A DNA stretch of 12,468 nucleotides from M3 sp045133615 (GTDB lineage: Bacteria > Bacteroidota > Bacteroidia > Bacteroidales > Muribaculaceae): positions 1-12,468 of the forward strand of contig JBGUUQ010000005.1 in the NCBI GenBank assembly GCA_045133615.1, in the 5' to 3' direction. Made by a program: the position numbers and the translations under genes. This document shows positions 1-6,013 of the stretch, piece by piece. The notes below the pieces were generated by a model. The model was not told where the DNA came from. It did no database searches and worked only from the letters and a program-made list of their open reading frames with translations. Numbering within the stretch: position 1 is the stretch's first letter; every line of letters begins with the position of its first letter.

Positions 1-1
1 C

Positions 2-1144
2 ATGTCAGAAATCAAATGTCCCGAATGCGGTCATCATTTTGAGTTGACTGCATCGGATTATGATGCGATTGCGTCGCAGGTACGCAACGTGGAATTTGAA
101 AAAGAAATGCAGAGCCGTATGGCTGTTGTGGAAAAGTCATATGCATCTCAGTTGCAGGCAAAAGTGCAGGCTGCGAAGCTGGAAGCTGTTAGTGCCATGC
201 AGCAGGATTTACATAAGAGTCAGCAGCGGGAGGCCCAGTTGGAAAGCAAACTGGCTGTTGCTGAGTCTGAAACGAAAGTCAAAATCATGCAGGCAGTTGC
301 CGCACAGAAAGAAAAGGACGACGCTGCGCTTGCAGCACAGAAGCGTCAGTCTGAGCAAGAAATGAGAACTCTGCAGACGGAGTTGGATTATTATAAAGAC
401 CTGAAAACCCGTATGAGTACGAAGATGGTCGGCGAAACTCTGGAACAGCATTGTCTGATTCAGTTTAATCAAATCAGAGCTACGGCGTTCCCCCATGCCT
501 ATTTCGAAAAAGACAATGATGCACGCACTGGTTCTAAGGGCGACTTTATTTACAGAGAGATGATGGACGGCGTGGAACTGCTGTCTATCATGTTTGAAAT
601 GAAGAACGAGATGGATACGACTGCGACAAAGCATGTGAATGAAGACTTCCTGAAAGAACTGGACAAAGACCGCCGGGAGAAGAAATGCGAGTACGCAGTG
701 CTTGTTTCCATGCTGGAAGCAGACAGTGAGCTGTATAATACGGGCATTGTGGATGTGTCGTATCGTTATCCCAAAATGTACGTGATTCGTCCCCAGTTCT
801 TTATTCCGATGATTACCGTGCTTCGCAACGCTGCGTTGAACGCCATGAATGCCCGCCGGGAATTGGCTCGTATGCAGAATATGAATCTGGATGTGACGAG
901 ATTCGAAGCCGATTTGGCTGCATACAAAGACGGCGTTGCCAGAAATTACGATTTGGCAAGCCGACAGTTTATGGGAGCAATCGAAGAAATCGATAAGACC
1001 ATTGAGCATCTGAACAAGGTCAAGAAGAACCTGCTGAGTTCTGAACGCAATATGCGACTGCTGAATGACAAGGCAGAAGACTTGACAATTCGCAGCCTCA
1101 CGCGGGGAAATCCGACGATGCGAGCGTTGTTCGACGCTGATTGA
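2..1144 (+). CDS. DUF2130 domain protein, nuclease-like with coiled coil
   Basis: The 380-residue protein matches the DUF2130 family in architecture. The first 20 residues carry a half zinc-ribbon-like CPEC motif (C6, C9). A long Gln/Lys/Glu-rich coiled coil follows (about 28-140), then the conserved domain (about 141-290). That domain has GETLEQH (144-150), a run ending GSKGDFIYRE, and FEMKNE. D181 followed by E199-x-K201 has the spacing of a PD-(D/E)XK active site, and nuclease-like activity on DNA has been suggested for such proteins; this is inference here. A second helical region closes the protein. The ATG is at base 2, so the ribosome site lies outside the window and a slightly longer N-terminus cannot be excluded, though MSEIKCPECG is a typical start. 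The length is usual for the family. A strong terminator follows directly. The family call is firm; the biological role is not known. Confidence 0.88.
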   Translation: MSEIKCPECGHHFELTASDYDAIASQVRNVEFEKEMQSRMAVVEKSYASQLQAKVQAAKLEAVSAMQQDLHKSQQREAQLESKLAVAESETKVKIMQAVAAQKEKDDAALAAQKRQSEQEMRTLQTELDYYKDLKTRMSTKMVGETLEQHCLIQFNQIRATAFPHAYFEKDNDARTGSKGDFIYREMMDGVELLSIMFEMKNEMDTTATKHVNEDFLKELDKDRREKKCEYAVLVSMLEADSELYNTGIVDVSYRYPKMYVIRPQFFIPMITVLRNAALNAMNARRELARMQNMNLDVTRFEADLAAYKDGVARNYDLASRQFMGAIEEIDKTIEHLNKVKKNLLSSERNMRLLNDKAEDLTIRSLTRGNPTMRALFDAD

Positions 1145-1149
1145 TATGA

Positions 1150-1195
1150 AAAAAGACCCGTCCCGAATTAACTGTCGGGGCGGGTTGATTTTTGT
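1150..1195 (+). terminator. Rho-independent terminator after the DUF2130 gene
   Basis: An 11-bp stem with one G-U type pair (1156-1166 with 1175-1185), an 8-nt loop and a following T-rich tract (GATTTTTG) fit an intrinsic terminator for the + strand gene. An A-run on the left side could also let it act in the other direction. Confidence 0.85.
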
Positions 1196-1213
1196 TGAAT
1201 TTCAGTGTAAAAT
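1185..1213 (+). promoter_or_regulatory. Candidate sigma-70-like promoter for the 1251 gene
   Basis: TTGATT (1185-1190), a 17-bp spacer and TAAAAT (1208-1213) lie just before the isolated + strand gene. The -35 half overlaps the tail of the preceding terminator. The match is moderate in AT-rich sequence, so this is a candidate only. Confidence 0.4.
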
Positions 1214-1250
1214 AGTGTAAGAATAGTGAAATCAAAGGGTGGTGCAAATC

Positions 1251-1880
1251 ATGTTCTTACACGGTCGTATCAATGGAATCCGTCCCGAGGAACGTCTTGC
1301 TCGACTCGTGTTGGAGCATGAGTTGGATATTCATGTTCGGGAATCAGAACGACCTGATTTGCAAAATGCTGATATCGGCATCGAAGTCACAAGGGGGTTT
1401 CCTGATTGGTACTGTATCACCGAAGGTAATTACGCTAAATTCAAACAGGCGTCGGCGACCGGTGATATTGCAGAGGCTAAGTTTTACTTCACGCAGTCGA
1501 TTATCAACACGGACGAGGTTCGGGTTGATATGTCCATTGATTCTGCGGGGCGTGTGTCACGGCAGGTGACACAGACTTGTCCTGTATTAGAGACGGATTT
1601 GGTTGAAATCAAATTCGCAATTGATAGGAAAAATGTAAAGTCTTGCGGTTATAATCCGAAAAATTTGCATCTGTATGTGTTCCAACTCGGTGGCTTTCAT
1701 GCGACACAATATGGGACATTTGTGGACCATATTCGGGAACATTTAATCGCAACAAAGTCCCCTTTTAAGACCATTTATGTACATCAGATTCAGACTCGTA
1801 GGTTGTTGATTGTCCGTCAAGACTTGTTTGAAATTCGGGATTTAGATATGGATTATTATGAATCAATCTTGCATTGGTAG
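1251..1880 (+). CDS. Unknown protein, possible PD-(D/E)XK-like motif
   Basis: This is a soluble protein of 209 residues that I cannot assign to a named family. The ATG at 1251 is chosen because AGGGTGGTG (1236-1244) sits at ribosome-site distance upstream; a GTG at 1239 is in frame but lies inside that site. Residues 34-47 read RPD followed by IGIEVT, a pattern seen in some divergent PD-(D/E)XK-type proteins (D36, E45), although the expected lysine is a threonine. A second EIK occurs near residue 119. The C-terminal third is rich in aromatic and beta-prone segments. The gene has its own candidate promoter, is flanked by a terminator and an 11-bp repeat block, and converges on the - strand gene series. 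Nuclease function is a weak inference; the gene itself is well supported. Confidence 0.75.
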   Translation: MFLHGRINGIRPEERLARLVLEHELDIHVRESERPDLQNADIGIEVTRGFPDWYCITEGNYAKFKQASATGDIAEAKFYFTQSIINTDEVRVDMSIDSAGRVSRQVTQTCPVLETDLVEIKFAIDRKNVKSCGYNPKNLHLYVFQLGGFHATQYGTFVDHIREHLIATKSPFKTIYVHQIQTRRLLIVRQDLFEIRDLDMDYYESILHW

Positions 1881-1883
1881 ATG

Positions 1884-1960
1884 CAAGTTAATCTCAAGTT
1901 AGTCTCAAGATTGATGCAAGTTAGTTTTAAGATATAGGCCATTTAGTTTGACTTTAGTTT
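1884..1960. repeat. Seven 11-bp tandem units (consensus CAAGTTAGTYT)
   Basis: CAAG or TAAG begins at 1884, 1895, 1906, 1917 and 1928, an exact 11-bp step. The TTAGTYT half then continues in phase in units starting at 1939 and 1950. Units 1, 2 and 4 are closest to consensus; units 3 and 5 are degenerate. The block fills the gap between the end of the + strand gene and the shared terminator and has no coding potential. An 11-bp step is close to one helical turn, so a protein binding each unit would lie on one face of the DNA. Confidence 0.7.
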
Positions 1961-1972
1961 TACATGCAGAAA

Positions 1973-2006
1973 AATAAAGCCCACCCGTAATTGGGTGGGC
2001 ATTTTT
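1973..2006. terminator. Bidirectional terminator between convergent genes
   Basis: A perfect 8-bp stem (1979-1986 with 1993-2000) with a 6-nt loop is followed by ATTTTTC on the + side and preceded by AAAAATAAA on the other side. It can end both the + strand gene at 1880 and the - strand operon whose last gene stops at 2006. Confidence 0.85.
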
Positions 2007-2164
2007 CATGTGGTTTCTGCATTCAGTCGGTTGAATCCACCGATGTATTTAATTTTATCGGCGGGTATGCCGTCAATGTCCAGACCGGATTTGCTTCGGC
2101 GCAGACCGGTTTCTAAGATGCTGTTTTTGTGCTGTGATAATGTGAAGTGATAGCCAATTGCCAT
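2006..2164 (-). CDS. 52-aa protein resembling the start of an ART-fold domain
   Basis: The ATG at 2164 is preceded by AAAGGATG about nine bases upstream, which fits better than the upstream in-frame ATGs. The 52 residues begin AIGYHFTLSQHKNSILETGL. This is like the opening of several ADP-ribosyltransferase-fold proteins, which often start with a YHxT motif and a following helix ending in NGL or similar. The rest of such a domain, including any catalytic glutamate, is absent. It could therefore be a remnant, a minimal domain or a chance likeness. It is the last gene of the operon, five bases after the Lar-like gene, and the terminator follows at once. The coding call is good; the family likeness is weak. 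Confidence 0.6.
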   Translation of the reverse strand: MAIGYHFTLSQHKNSILETGLRRSKSGLDIDGIPADKIKYIGGFNRLNAETT

Positions 2165-2168
2165 AGTG

Positions 2169-2387
2169 TCACATCCTTTGGTTCCATGCATCAATGGCCG
2201 TTTTCTTGGAATGGTAACACCTTGACGGTTGACTTACTTTGCAGATGGTACAATATACGGCAAACCATGTTTTGTCGTCTTTCTTGTCACCATATGCTCC
2301 TAAATCGTTATACGTTCCGTGTTTCACACGGGCGTTGCCCCGGCAGAACGGACAGGCCGCAGGTTTCGTTTTGTCAGTTGTCTTCAT
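2169..2387 (-). CDS. Lar-like restriction alleviation / zinc-ribbon protein
   Basis: The ATG at 2387 has GAGG about eight bases upstream; in-frame upstream starts lack this. The 72-residue protein has two Cys pairs, CPFC (C12, C15) and CTIC (C46, C49), and ends with AIDAWNQRM. This is the arrangement of the Lar restriction-alleviation family, whose members have paired cysteines and an AI-x-AWN-R tail and are common in phages and prophages. Known Lar in the Rac prophage modulates type I restriction-modification; for this protein that role is inferred only from the family. The gene overlaps the preceding gene by 14 bases, so translation is probably coupled. An alternative is a generic phage zinc ribbon of unrelated function. 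Confidence 0.8.
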   Translation of the reverse strand: MKTTDKTKPAACPFCRGNARVKHGTYNDLGAYGDKKDDKTWFAVYCTICKVSQPSRCYHSKKTAIDAWNQRM

Positions 2388-2865
2388 CTTCGACCTCAAT
2401 CTTTGCCGGTCTTTCGAAGAATTGCAACATGTTGTCGATTTTATCGATTCCGTGGATGTGAATGGGCCATGTGTCACGCAGGACACCTACAAACGAAAAT
2501 GCGCTGTTATATTCGGGGTTATAAGATGCTTGGATGCTCGTCGATGTTCGCAATTCGATTGCGATTTTGTCGAGGTTTTCGGTGTGTGTTTTCAATACAC
2601 TCTTGATTTCGGATTCCCGTTCGGGTGTAAGACTTTCGGCCAGATGGAGTTTTTCGAACAATCTGTCGATGCCGGGGCTTGTTGAGAAATCACATTCTTC
2701 GTTTTGGTTGTGGAAGAATATGAGACTCATGGCGTCATCGCTACCATTGTAATAATGTGAGTCGATGGAAATCGTGCATTTCATCTCATTGCAGATTTGG
2801 ATAAGGCTTTCCGCAATGGCTTTGACGCCAGTTTCGATTTCATGTTTGCGTTCAGATGTGAGCAT
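2374..2865 (-). CDS. Unknown protein made of two tandem related domains
   Basis: The ATG at 2865 has AAGGA eight bases upstream; a TTG further up has no ribosome site. The 163-residue protein is not recognised, but it contains an internal duplication. Residues 2-78 and 79-152 both start LTxERxxEI, continue with an amphipathic helix containing ESL or ENL and an SI pair, then a Y-rich strand, and end with a GID-(R/K) helix. The last 12 residues are acidic (EVEDEDN). The protein looks soluble. It lies between the 119-aa gene and the Lar-like gene in one operon, with about 97 bases before it that hold no gene. No function is proposed. Confidence 0.78.
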   Translation of the reverse strand: MLTSERKHEIETGVKAIAESLIQICNEMKCTISIDSHYYNGSDDAMSLIFFHNQNEECDFSTSPGIDRLFEKLHLAESLTPERESEIKSVLKTHTENLDKIAIELRTSTSIQASYNPEYNSAFSFVGVLRDTWPIHIHGIDKIDNMLQFFERPAKIEVEDEDN

Positions 2866-2962
2866 GAGTAGTTCCTTTCTTAGTTCGGTCCTCAAATCTT
2901 GTTTCTTTCGTGTGCAAGTAACTTGTTTTCAAAAGCAAGCGACAAGCGATAAAAACAAGCAA
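2866..2962. other. Intergenic stretch with repeated GCTTG words
   Basis: This 97-base gap within the operon has no credible gene and no clear terminator. On the - strand it contains several copies of a short GCTTG word between 2925 and 2961, some preceding TCG or TTT. No convincing -35/-10 pair was seen. The repeats are too short to call as a defined site. Confidence 0.35.
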
Positions 2963-3322
2963 TTAGACGCCTTCGGGCGGTCTGGTTCGATATGCGAGCC
3001 AATCCGTCCCGTAGGAATCAAAATCGGTTTTCGACACAAGATGGGGGAGCCACAGCTTGTGTCGGATTGTTCCGTCTTTGATACCCTTGCCGTGAATGAC
3101 CTTGGTGAAGATATACTGACCGCTGATGGATTTTAGTTCATCTAATGTCAGTGGCTTGGGATTCGCCAGTTCGTATGCGGTTTTTTGCGCCTGCAGAGCT
3201 TCGATGGCCATTGCTGCAGCAGCCTGTTCTGTAGGCCGGGTTGTAAAATATTCGAGGATATTTTGCATCGAAGCGATTGCTTCATCGTAGCTCAGTTTGG
3301 GCAGATTGTCGGTGTGTGACAT
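2963..3322 (-). CDS. Phage-type small protein with C-terminal LTLDEL...WLAYR domain
   Basis: The ATG at 3322 has a strong AAAGGAG site nine bases upstream. The 119-residue protein has a helical N-terminal half rich in alanine (about residues 10-55). Its C-terminal half begins PLTLDELK and ends YGTDWLAYRTRPPE. That C-terminal pattern, a KPLTLDEL opening with a final WLAYR-x-(K/R)P, is very common in uncharacterised proteins of clostridial phages and integrated elements. It often appears as a stand-alone module or attached to varied N-termini. No catalytic residues are evident. The gene follows the 56-aa gene by 16 bases. The family memory is good, the function unknown. Confidence 0.78.
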   Translation of the reverse strand: MSHTDNLPKLSYDEAIASMQNILEYFTTRPTEQAAAAMAIEALQAQKTAYELANPKPLTLDELKSISGQYIFTKVIHGKGIKDGTIRHKLWLPHLVSKTDFDSYGTDWLAYRTRPPEGV

Positions 3323-3338
3323 GCAGGTTGCTCCTTTC

Positions 3339-3509
3339 TCAGAACGGCAGGCATGACATGTTTTCGTCACTGATGTCTGTCAGATTGAGTTCAAACTCTG
3401 AGCCGTCATGGTTTTTCCCGATGATGGTCATTTTGTTTGTCTGCTTGTTGACGATTTTGTATCCAGCCAAGCCCAGTGCGGATTCGATGATGTTCAAAAT
3501 TTCGTCCAT
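3339..3509 (-). CDS. 56-aa small protein
   Basis: This short gene has an ATG at 3509 with GAGGTG eight bases upstream. It ends at a TGA at 3339, directly followed by the AAAGGAG of the next gene. The product begins MDEILNIIESALGLAGYKIV, a helix followed by what looks like a beta meander (KMTIIGK, EFELNL), and ends in MSCLPF. This looks like a compact alpha/beta fold, but I recognise no family. Good ribosome site, tight spacing and protein-like composition support it as real. It sits between the SLOG gene and the 119-aa gene. Confidence 0.72.
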   Translation of the reverse strand: MDEILNIIESALGLAGYKIVNKQTNKMTIIGKNHDGSEFELNLTDISDENMSCLPF

Positions 3510-3573
3510 GTGGTTTCACCTCGGATTGATTATGGAACATATTGGTGTATATGGTTTTTTTGTGTTTAACAGA

Positions 3574-3589
3574 CAGTCAGATGACTGTT
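3574..3589. repeat. 16-bp near-perfect palindrome at the SLOG gene stop
   Basis: ACAGTCA, a 2-base centre and TGACTGT form a palindrome spanning the end of the SLOG coding region (stop at 3577). On the - strand it is followed by TCTGTTAAAC and an A-run, so it is not a terminator in that direction. It resembles the dyad-TCGGGT elements loosely (CTGTC followed by TGTTAAA) and may be a degenerate one. Confidence 0.5.
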
Positions 3590-4392
3590 TCACAATTTTG
3601 TCTGACTGTCTTGATGATGTTGCGATATTCGTCTTCGCTGTACATGTGCTCAGGGTTCAGCAAGATGCCGGTCAGAATCACACTTTCCAGCAAGGCGCCT
3701 TTCTTAACGCGGTCGGATTCAGGCATGGCCTGCATATATTCCTGCTTGACATCAAAGATTGCAGTACATACTTGACTAAAGTCATACTGTGTTGTCCGGG
3801 GTTTCCAGATATCGGTGGAATAATACTTCATGCCGGTGATATTGAGATAGTTTGTGTTATCGTAGGACAGATGCAGCAATGCTTTATGCAGTTTCAGAAC
3901 AGCATATCGCATGCATTCGGCTGTGCCGCCACTTTGAAGCTGGAAGTTATCCTCAGGGTACAGGGCGATGATTAAATCGGCATCGTCAACCATAGCGTGG
4001 TTTCGGTTATTCAATGCCGTGACGACTCGGTTTTTATCAGCGCTGATGTTTTCTGCGATGCAGTAGTGAATTTGGTCTGCTCGTTTCAGCATGAGCTGAT
4101 ATTCTTTTTGTCCGAAGACACCATCGTATTCCCAGTTTCCACCATAGCCGATGAACGGAACGTACACGATGCTTTCAATATCGGCGTATTCCTGCTTGAG
4201 TTGGTCTACCGCCCAAAATGCAAGCTGGTCGAAGCCCTGCGCTCCGCCGGTGATGAATCGTTTGAATCCCAGCTTGTAATATGTGCGGAGAATCTCTCTG
4301 AGTTCGGATACAAATGGTGTGTATGGTTTGTGGCTTTGGTATCCACATAGAAATTTTGGCCGACGGCCAGTGAAACAAATCGTCTTTGCCAT
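3577..4392 (-). CDS. SLOG-superfamily (DUF1273-like) nucleotide-binding protein with extended C-terminus
   Basis: The 271-residue protein starts at the ATG at 4392, with AAAGGA about 12 bases upstream. It opens ICFTGRRPKFLCGY, has ITGGAQGFDQLAFWAV (47-62) and NNRNHAMVDDADLIIALY (128-145), and then SGGTAECMRYA (154-164). These are the successive glycine-rich and acidic motifs of the Rossmann-like DUF1273/YpsA branch of the SLOG superfamily. SLOG domains bind nucleotides or nucleotide-derived ligands; some serve in defence as sensors of ADP-ribose-type signals. Residues 175-271 form an extension, longer than the usual 180-residue form, with no motif I recognise. The gene is first in its operon, after a terminator and a dyad-TCGGGT element. 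The family call is strong; the ligand is unknown. Confidence 0.88.
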   Translation of the reverse strand: MAKTICFTGRRPKFLCGYQSHKPYTPFVSELREILRTYYKLGFKRFITGGAQGFDQLAFWAVDQLKQEYADIESIVYVPFIGYGGNWEYDGVFGQKEYQLMLKRADQIHYCIAENISADKNRVVTALNNRNHAMVDDADLIIALYPEDNFQLQSGGTAECMRYAVLKLHKALLHLSYDNTNYLNITGMKYYSTDIWKPRTTQYDFSQVCTAIFDVKQEYMQAMPESDRVKKGALLESVILTGILLNPEHMYSEDEYRNIIKTVRQNCETVI

Positions 4393-4415
4393 AAAATCCC
4401 CGTCCTTTCGTTTCG

Positions 4416-4453
4416 ATTATTTCAGTATGCACCCGATAGCGAATATGCTATCG
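4416..4453 (-). promoter_or_regulatory. Dyad-TCGGGT element before the SLOG gene
   Basis: On the - strand a 7-bp stem (CGATAGC / GCTATCG, 4434-4440 with 4447-4453, 6-nt loop) overlaps TCGGGT (4436-4431). AATAAT lies at 4421-4416, preceded by TGA as in an extended -10. The element begins nine bases after the T-run of a terminator and ends 24 bases before the SLOG start codon. The placement fits a promoter; activity is inferred. Confidence 0.55.
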
Positions 4454-4461
4454 GTGAATTA

Positions 4462-4499
4462 TAAAAAAGAGACCCATCTGTTGTGACAACAGATGGGCC
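4462..4499 (-). terminator. Terminator of the 37-aa gene
   Basis: A perfect 11-bp stem (4473-4483 with 4487-4497) has a 3-nt loop. On the - strand it is followed by TCTCTTTTTTAT. It begins eight bases after the stop of the 37-aa gene. Confidence 0.9.
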
Positions 4500-4504
4500 A
4501 TAGT

Positions 4505-4618
4505 TTAGAATCGGATACCCTTCTCCCACAGCCAGTGGCCGATACACCACATGCCGTATTCGAAGATTTGGGCGGCATACCAAGAGATGATACCGACGAT
4601 AATGACAAAAGTAATCAT
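4505..4618 (-). CDS. 37-aa single-pass membrane peptide
   Basis: The ATG at 4618 is preceded by GGGGGT at eight bases, a fair ribosome site. The product is MITFVIIVGIISWYAAQIFE followed by 17 residues rich in Trp and Gly, ending WEKGIRF. Residues 2-20 form a hydrophobic helix long enough to cross the membrane, and the tail has two positive residues near its end, so the C-terminus is probably inside. The gene stands alone: terminator and dyad-TCGGGT element upstream, strong terminator downstream. Such isolation for so short a gene argues that it is a real, separately controlled product. Small phage membrane peptides can act in exclusion or lysis control, but no such role is shown here. Confidence 0.68.
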   Translation of the reverse strand: MITFVIIVGIISWYAAQIFEYGMWCIGHWLWEKGIRF

Positions 4619-4638
4619 GAGAGCAACCCCCGTAAGTT

Positions 4639-4672
4639 AGTATTCACAAATAAACCCGACAGCGGAGCTGTC
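4639..4672 (-). promoter_or_regulatory. Dyad-TCGGGT element before the 37-aa gene
   Basis: On the - strand GACAGC-TCC-GCTGTC (4672-4658) overlaps TCGGGT (4659-4654). The hexamer AATACT lies at 4644-4639. The position relative to TCGGGT is identical to the copies at 4416 and 7456. A terminator T-run ends 21 bases upstream of the dyad, leaving no room for an ordinary promoter in front of it. Confidence 0.55.
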
Positions 4673-4687
4673 TAATTCGGAGATTTC

Positions 4688-4728
4688 AAGAGAAAAATGA
4701 TGCCCACCCAATTCGAGATTGGGCGGGC
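4688..4728 (-). terminator. Terminator of the macrodomain operon
   Basis: An 11-bp stem with one G-U pair on the - strand (4702-4712 with 4718-4728), a 5-nt loop and the following ATCATTTTTCTC form an intrinsic terminator about ten bases after the last gene of the operon (stop at 4739). Confidence 0.85.
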
Positions 4729-4738
4729 TATTATCGCA

Positions 4739-5215
4739 TTACAAGGCAGGTGACCAGATTTCGAGTTGGACGTCTGCAAATTCACATGCCAGCATGTTGG
4801 AAATTGTAACCCAATGTTCGTCAGACATGTCGTCGATGCCCATTTTATAGGGCAATCGAATGACTTTGAAAGACCGGGGGATGTGCGGCATGAAATCCCG
4901 CAAGATTCTGGTCAGACCGTATTCGACTCTGTCGGGTGTGATATTGTACAGATTTTCGAATGGAAAATTGGCAATATACATTCCGTTCATGTTGAATGGC
5001 GGGATTTTCTGCAGGTCAGGCCATGTGTTGACACCTTTTGCCATCCGACGGCACCAGAGCTTATAGCTGGCGAACATAGCCGGGTATCGGCTCTTGATGC
5101 ATCGATGGAGTTCGGTCTTTGCATCACCGCTTTCGTCGATTGGATTGATAATATAAATCGTTTCGGTAATATCTCTGACATAGCTCAGGATGTGGCCGGT
5201 CATGTGTCGTATCAT
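4739..5215 (-). CDS. Divergent macrodomain-like protein, paralog A
   Basis: The ATG at 5215 follows the previous stop by three bases and has AGGATGG upstream. The 158 residues keep the macrodomain plan: strand and loop YIINPIDESG (21-30, with N24), helix with RYPAMFASYKLWC (43-55), strand YIANFPFENL (80-89), a helix with GL (100-101), strand IRLPYKMG (119-126), W135 and final EIW (152-154). In phage macrodomains of the Poa1/ALC1 type the strand PYKIG is normally followed by a CGLAGGDW loop that holds the ribose-phosphate; here that loop is IDDMSDEHW and lacks its glycines. The first glycine loop is also lost. The fold is inferred with fair confidence, but ADP-ribose hydrolysis looks unlikely. 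It may bind a different ligand. Confidence 0.7.
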   Translation of the reverse strand: MIRHMTGHILSYVRDITETIYIINPIDESGDAKTELHRCIKSRYPAMFASYKLWCRRMAKGVNTWPDLQKIPPFNMNGMYIANFPFENLYNITPDRVEYGLTRILRDFMPHIPRSFKVIRLPYKMGIDDMSDEHWVTISNMLACEFADVQLEIWSPAL

Positions 5216-5218
5216 AGT

Positions 5219-5785
5219 TCACCATCCTCTCCGACTTGTTTCATGAATGATACGCAGGTGTGTGGCATCATCAATCTCAGGGTCATGCATGACGGCTGGT
5301 GGCATGTCGTCTTTGTGATACCAGATTTCTACTCGGAGATTGGTGTTATTGCGAATTATGCGTTCCAGCGATGCCATGATGCAACGCCATGTGGCGCTGG
5401 GCATTGATTGGAAATAATCAAGATGATAAGGCACACGAAGTATACCGTGAATGTCTCGATGCATTTTCGCAATAGAGTTGAGACTGGTGTCAATGGCGTC
5501 CATGCTGATAATGCAGCCGGGCGCCATGTTGAACACATAGGCAACTGCCAGATGCAAATGCGGGTCGACATTGATATAATGTTGAACCGCACCGGGGTTG
5601 AGCTTGCGGCGACGCCATTTGGCGTAACAACCTTCGAAGAAGATGAATCGTCGGTCAATGGCACCTGCGACACCGGTCTGCATTCGGATTAGATTCACGG
5701 GGTTGTAGATAATTACATGTTCCCCGTGTTCCGCAGGTGATAGCATATCACCCTCGAAATGGGGAAAGTCGGGTGTGTGATTCAT
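5219..5785 (-). CDS. Divergent macrodomain-like protein, paralog B
   Basis: The ATG at 5785 has GGAG seven bases upstream; longer in-frame starts lack a site. The 188-residue protein reads FEGDML (10-15), IIYNPVN (25-31), a glycine-containing loop RMQTGVAGAI (34-43), helix, GAVQHY (65-70), VAYVFNM (81-87), then LRVPYHLDYF (116-125), MPSATW (128-133) and VEIW (152-155). The N-x2-N plus TGVAGAI loop is the best kept macrodomain signature of the three paralogs, while the C-terminal GLAGG loop is replaced. A 33-residue charged tail follows the domain. It overlaps neither neighbour, being four and three bases from the genes before and after it, so all are translated from one mRNA. Ligand unknown. 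Confidence 0.72.
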   Translation of the reverse strand: MNHTPDFPHFEGDMLSPAEHGEHVIIYNPVNLIRMQTGVAGAIDRRFIFFEGCYAKWRRRKLNPGAVQHYINVDPHLHLAVAYVFNMAPGCIISMDAIDTSLNSIAKMHRDIHGILRVPYHLDYFQSMPSATWRCIMASLERIIRNNTNLRVEIWYHKDDMPPAVMHDPEIDDATHLRIIHETSRRGW

Positions 5786-5789
5786 GGTA

Positions 5790-6008
5790 TCACTCCGTAT
5801 CCGTGGTGAATCCGAACACGCAGTATCCATAGGTGTCGGACAGGTAATCACCTACGGCATCGGCGTAGTTGTCGGTGTCTTCCAGCAGATATTGGTTGTC
5901 GTCATTGATATCGATGGTGATTTCCTCAGGCAGACCCAGTGTTTTGGGGTCGGTGCCATCGGTGTCCCAGTCGATATTGGTCACGTGGATTTTTTTGATT
6001 TCAGACAT
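5790..6008 (-). CDS. 72-aa acidic phage/element protein (IHVTNIDWDTDG family)
   Basis: The ATG at 6008 has AAAGGAG about ten bases upstream. The product opens MSEIKKIHVTNIDWDTDG, continues with LPEEITIDI and ends YGYCVFGF with a short acidic tail. The pattern of a VTNI-x-WDTDG opening, a LPxE(V/I) strand and a terminal C-x-x-GF is common in uncharacterised small proteins of Bacillota phages and conjugative elements. It is strongly acidic. No enzyme motif is visible, and DNA mimicry is possible but unproven. It sits between the L7/L12-like gene and macrodomain paralog B with five and four bases on either side. Confidence 0.8.
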   Translation of the reverse strand: MSEIKKIHVTNIDWDTDGTDPKTLGLPEEITIDINDDNQYLLEDTDNYADAVGDYLSDTYGYCVFGFTTDTE

Positions 6009-6013
6009 ATGCC

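Noticed and set aside
209..1009. Long open frame on the - strand inside the DUF2130 gene
   Set aside because: It is antisense to a clearly coding, family-matching gene, has no ribosome site and reads as His/Phe/Leu-rich shadow sequence.
1884..1960. CRISPR array
   Set aside because: The units are 11 bp and contiguous with no spacers, and no cas gene is present.
3277..3975. Long + strand frame opposite the SLOG gene and its neighbours
   Set aside because: It is antisense to three well-supported genes, is Cys/Phe-rich as expected of a shadow, and lacks a ribosome site.
4929..4940. Extra TCGGGT words on the + strand (also near 5769, 8160, 8497, 12013)
   Set aside because: They lie in coding sequence, have no dyad at the right place and occur at about the frequency expected by chance.
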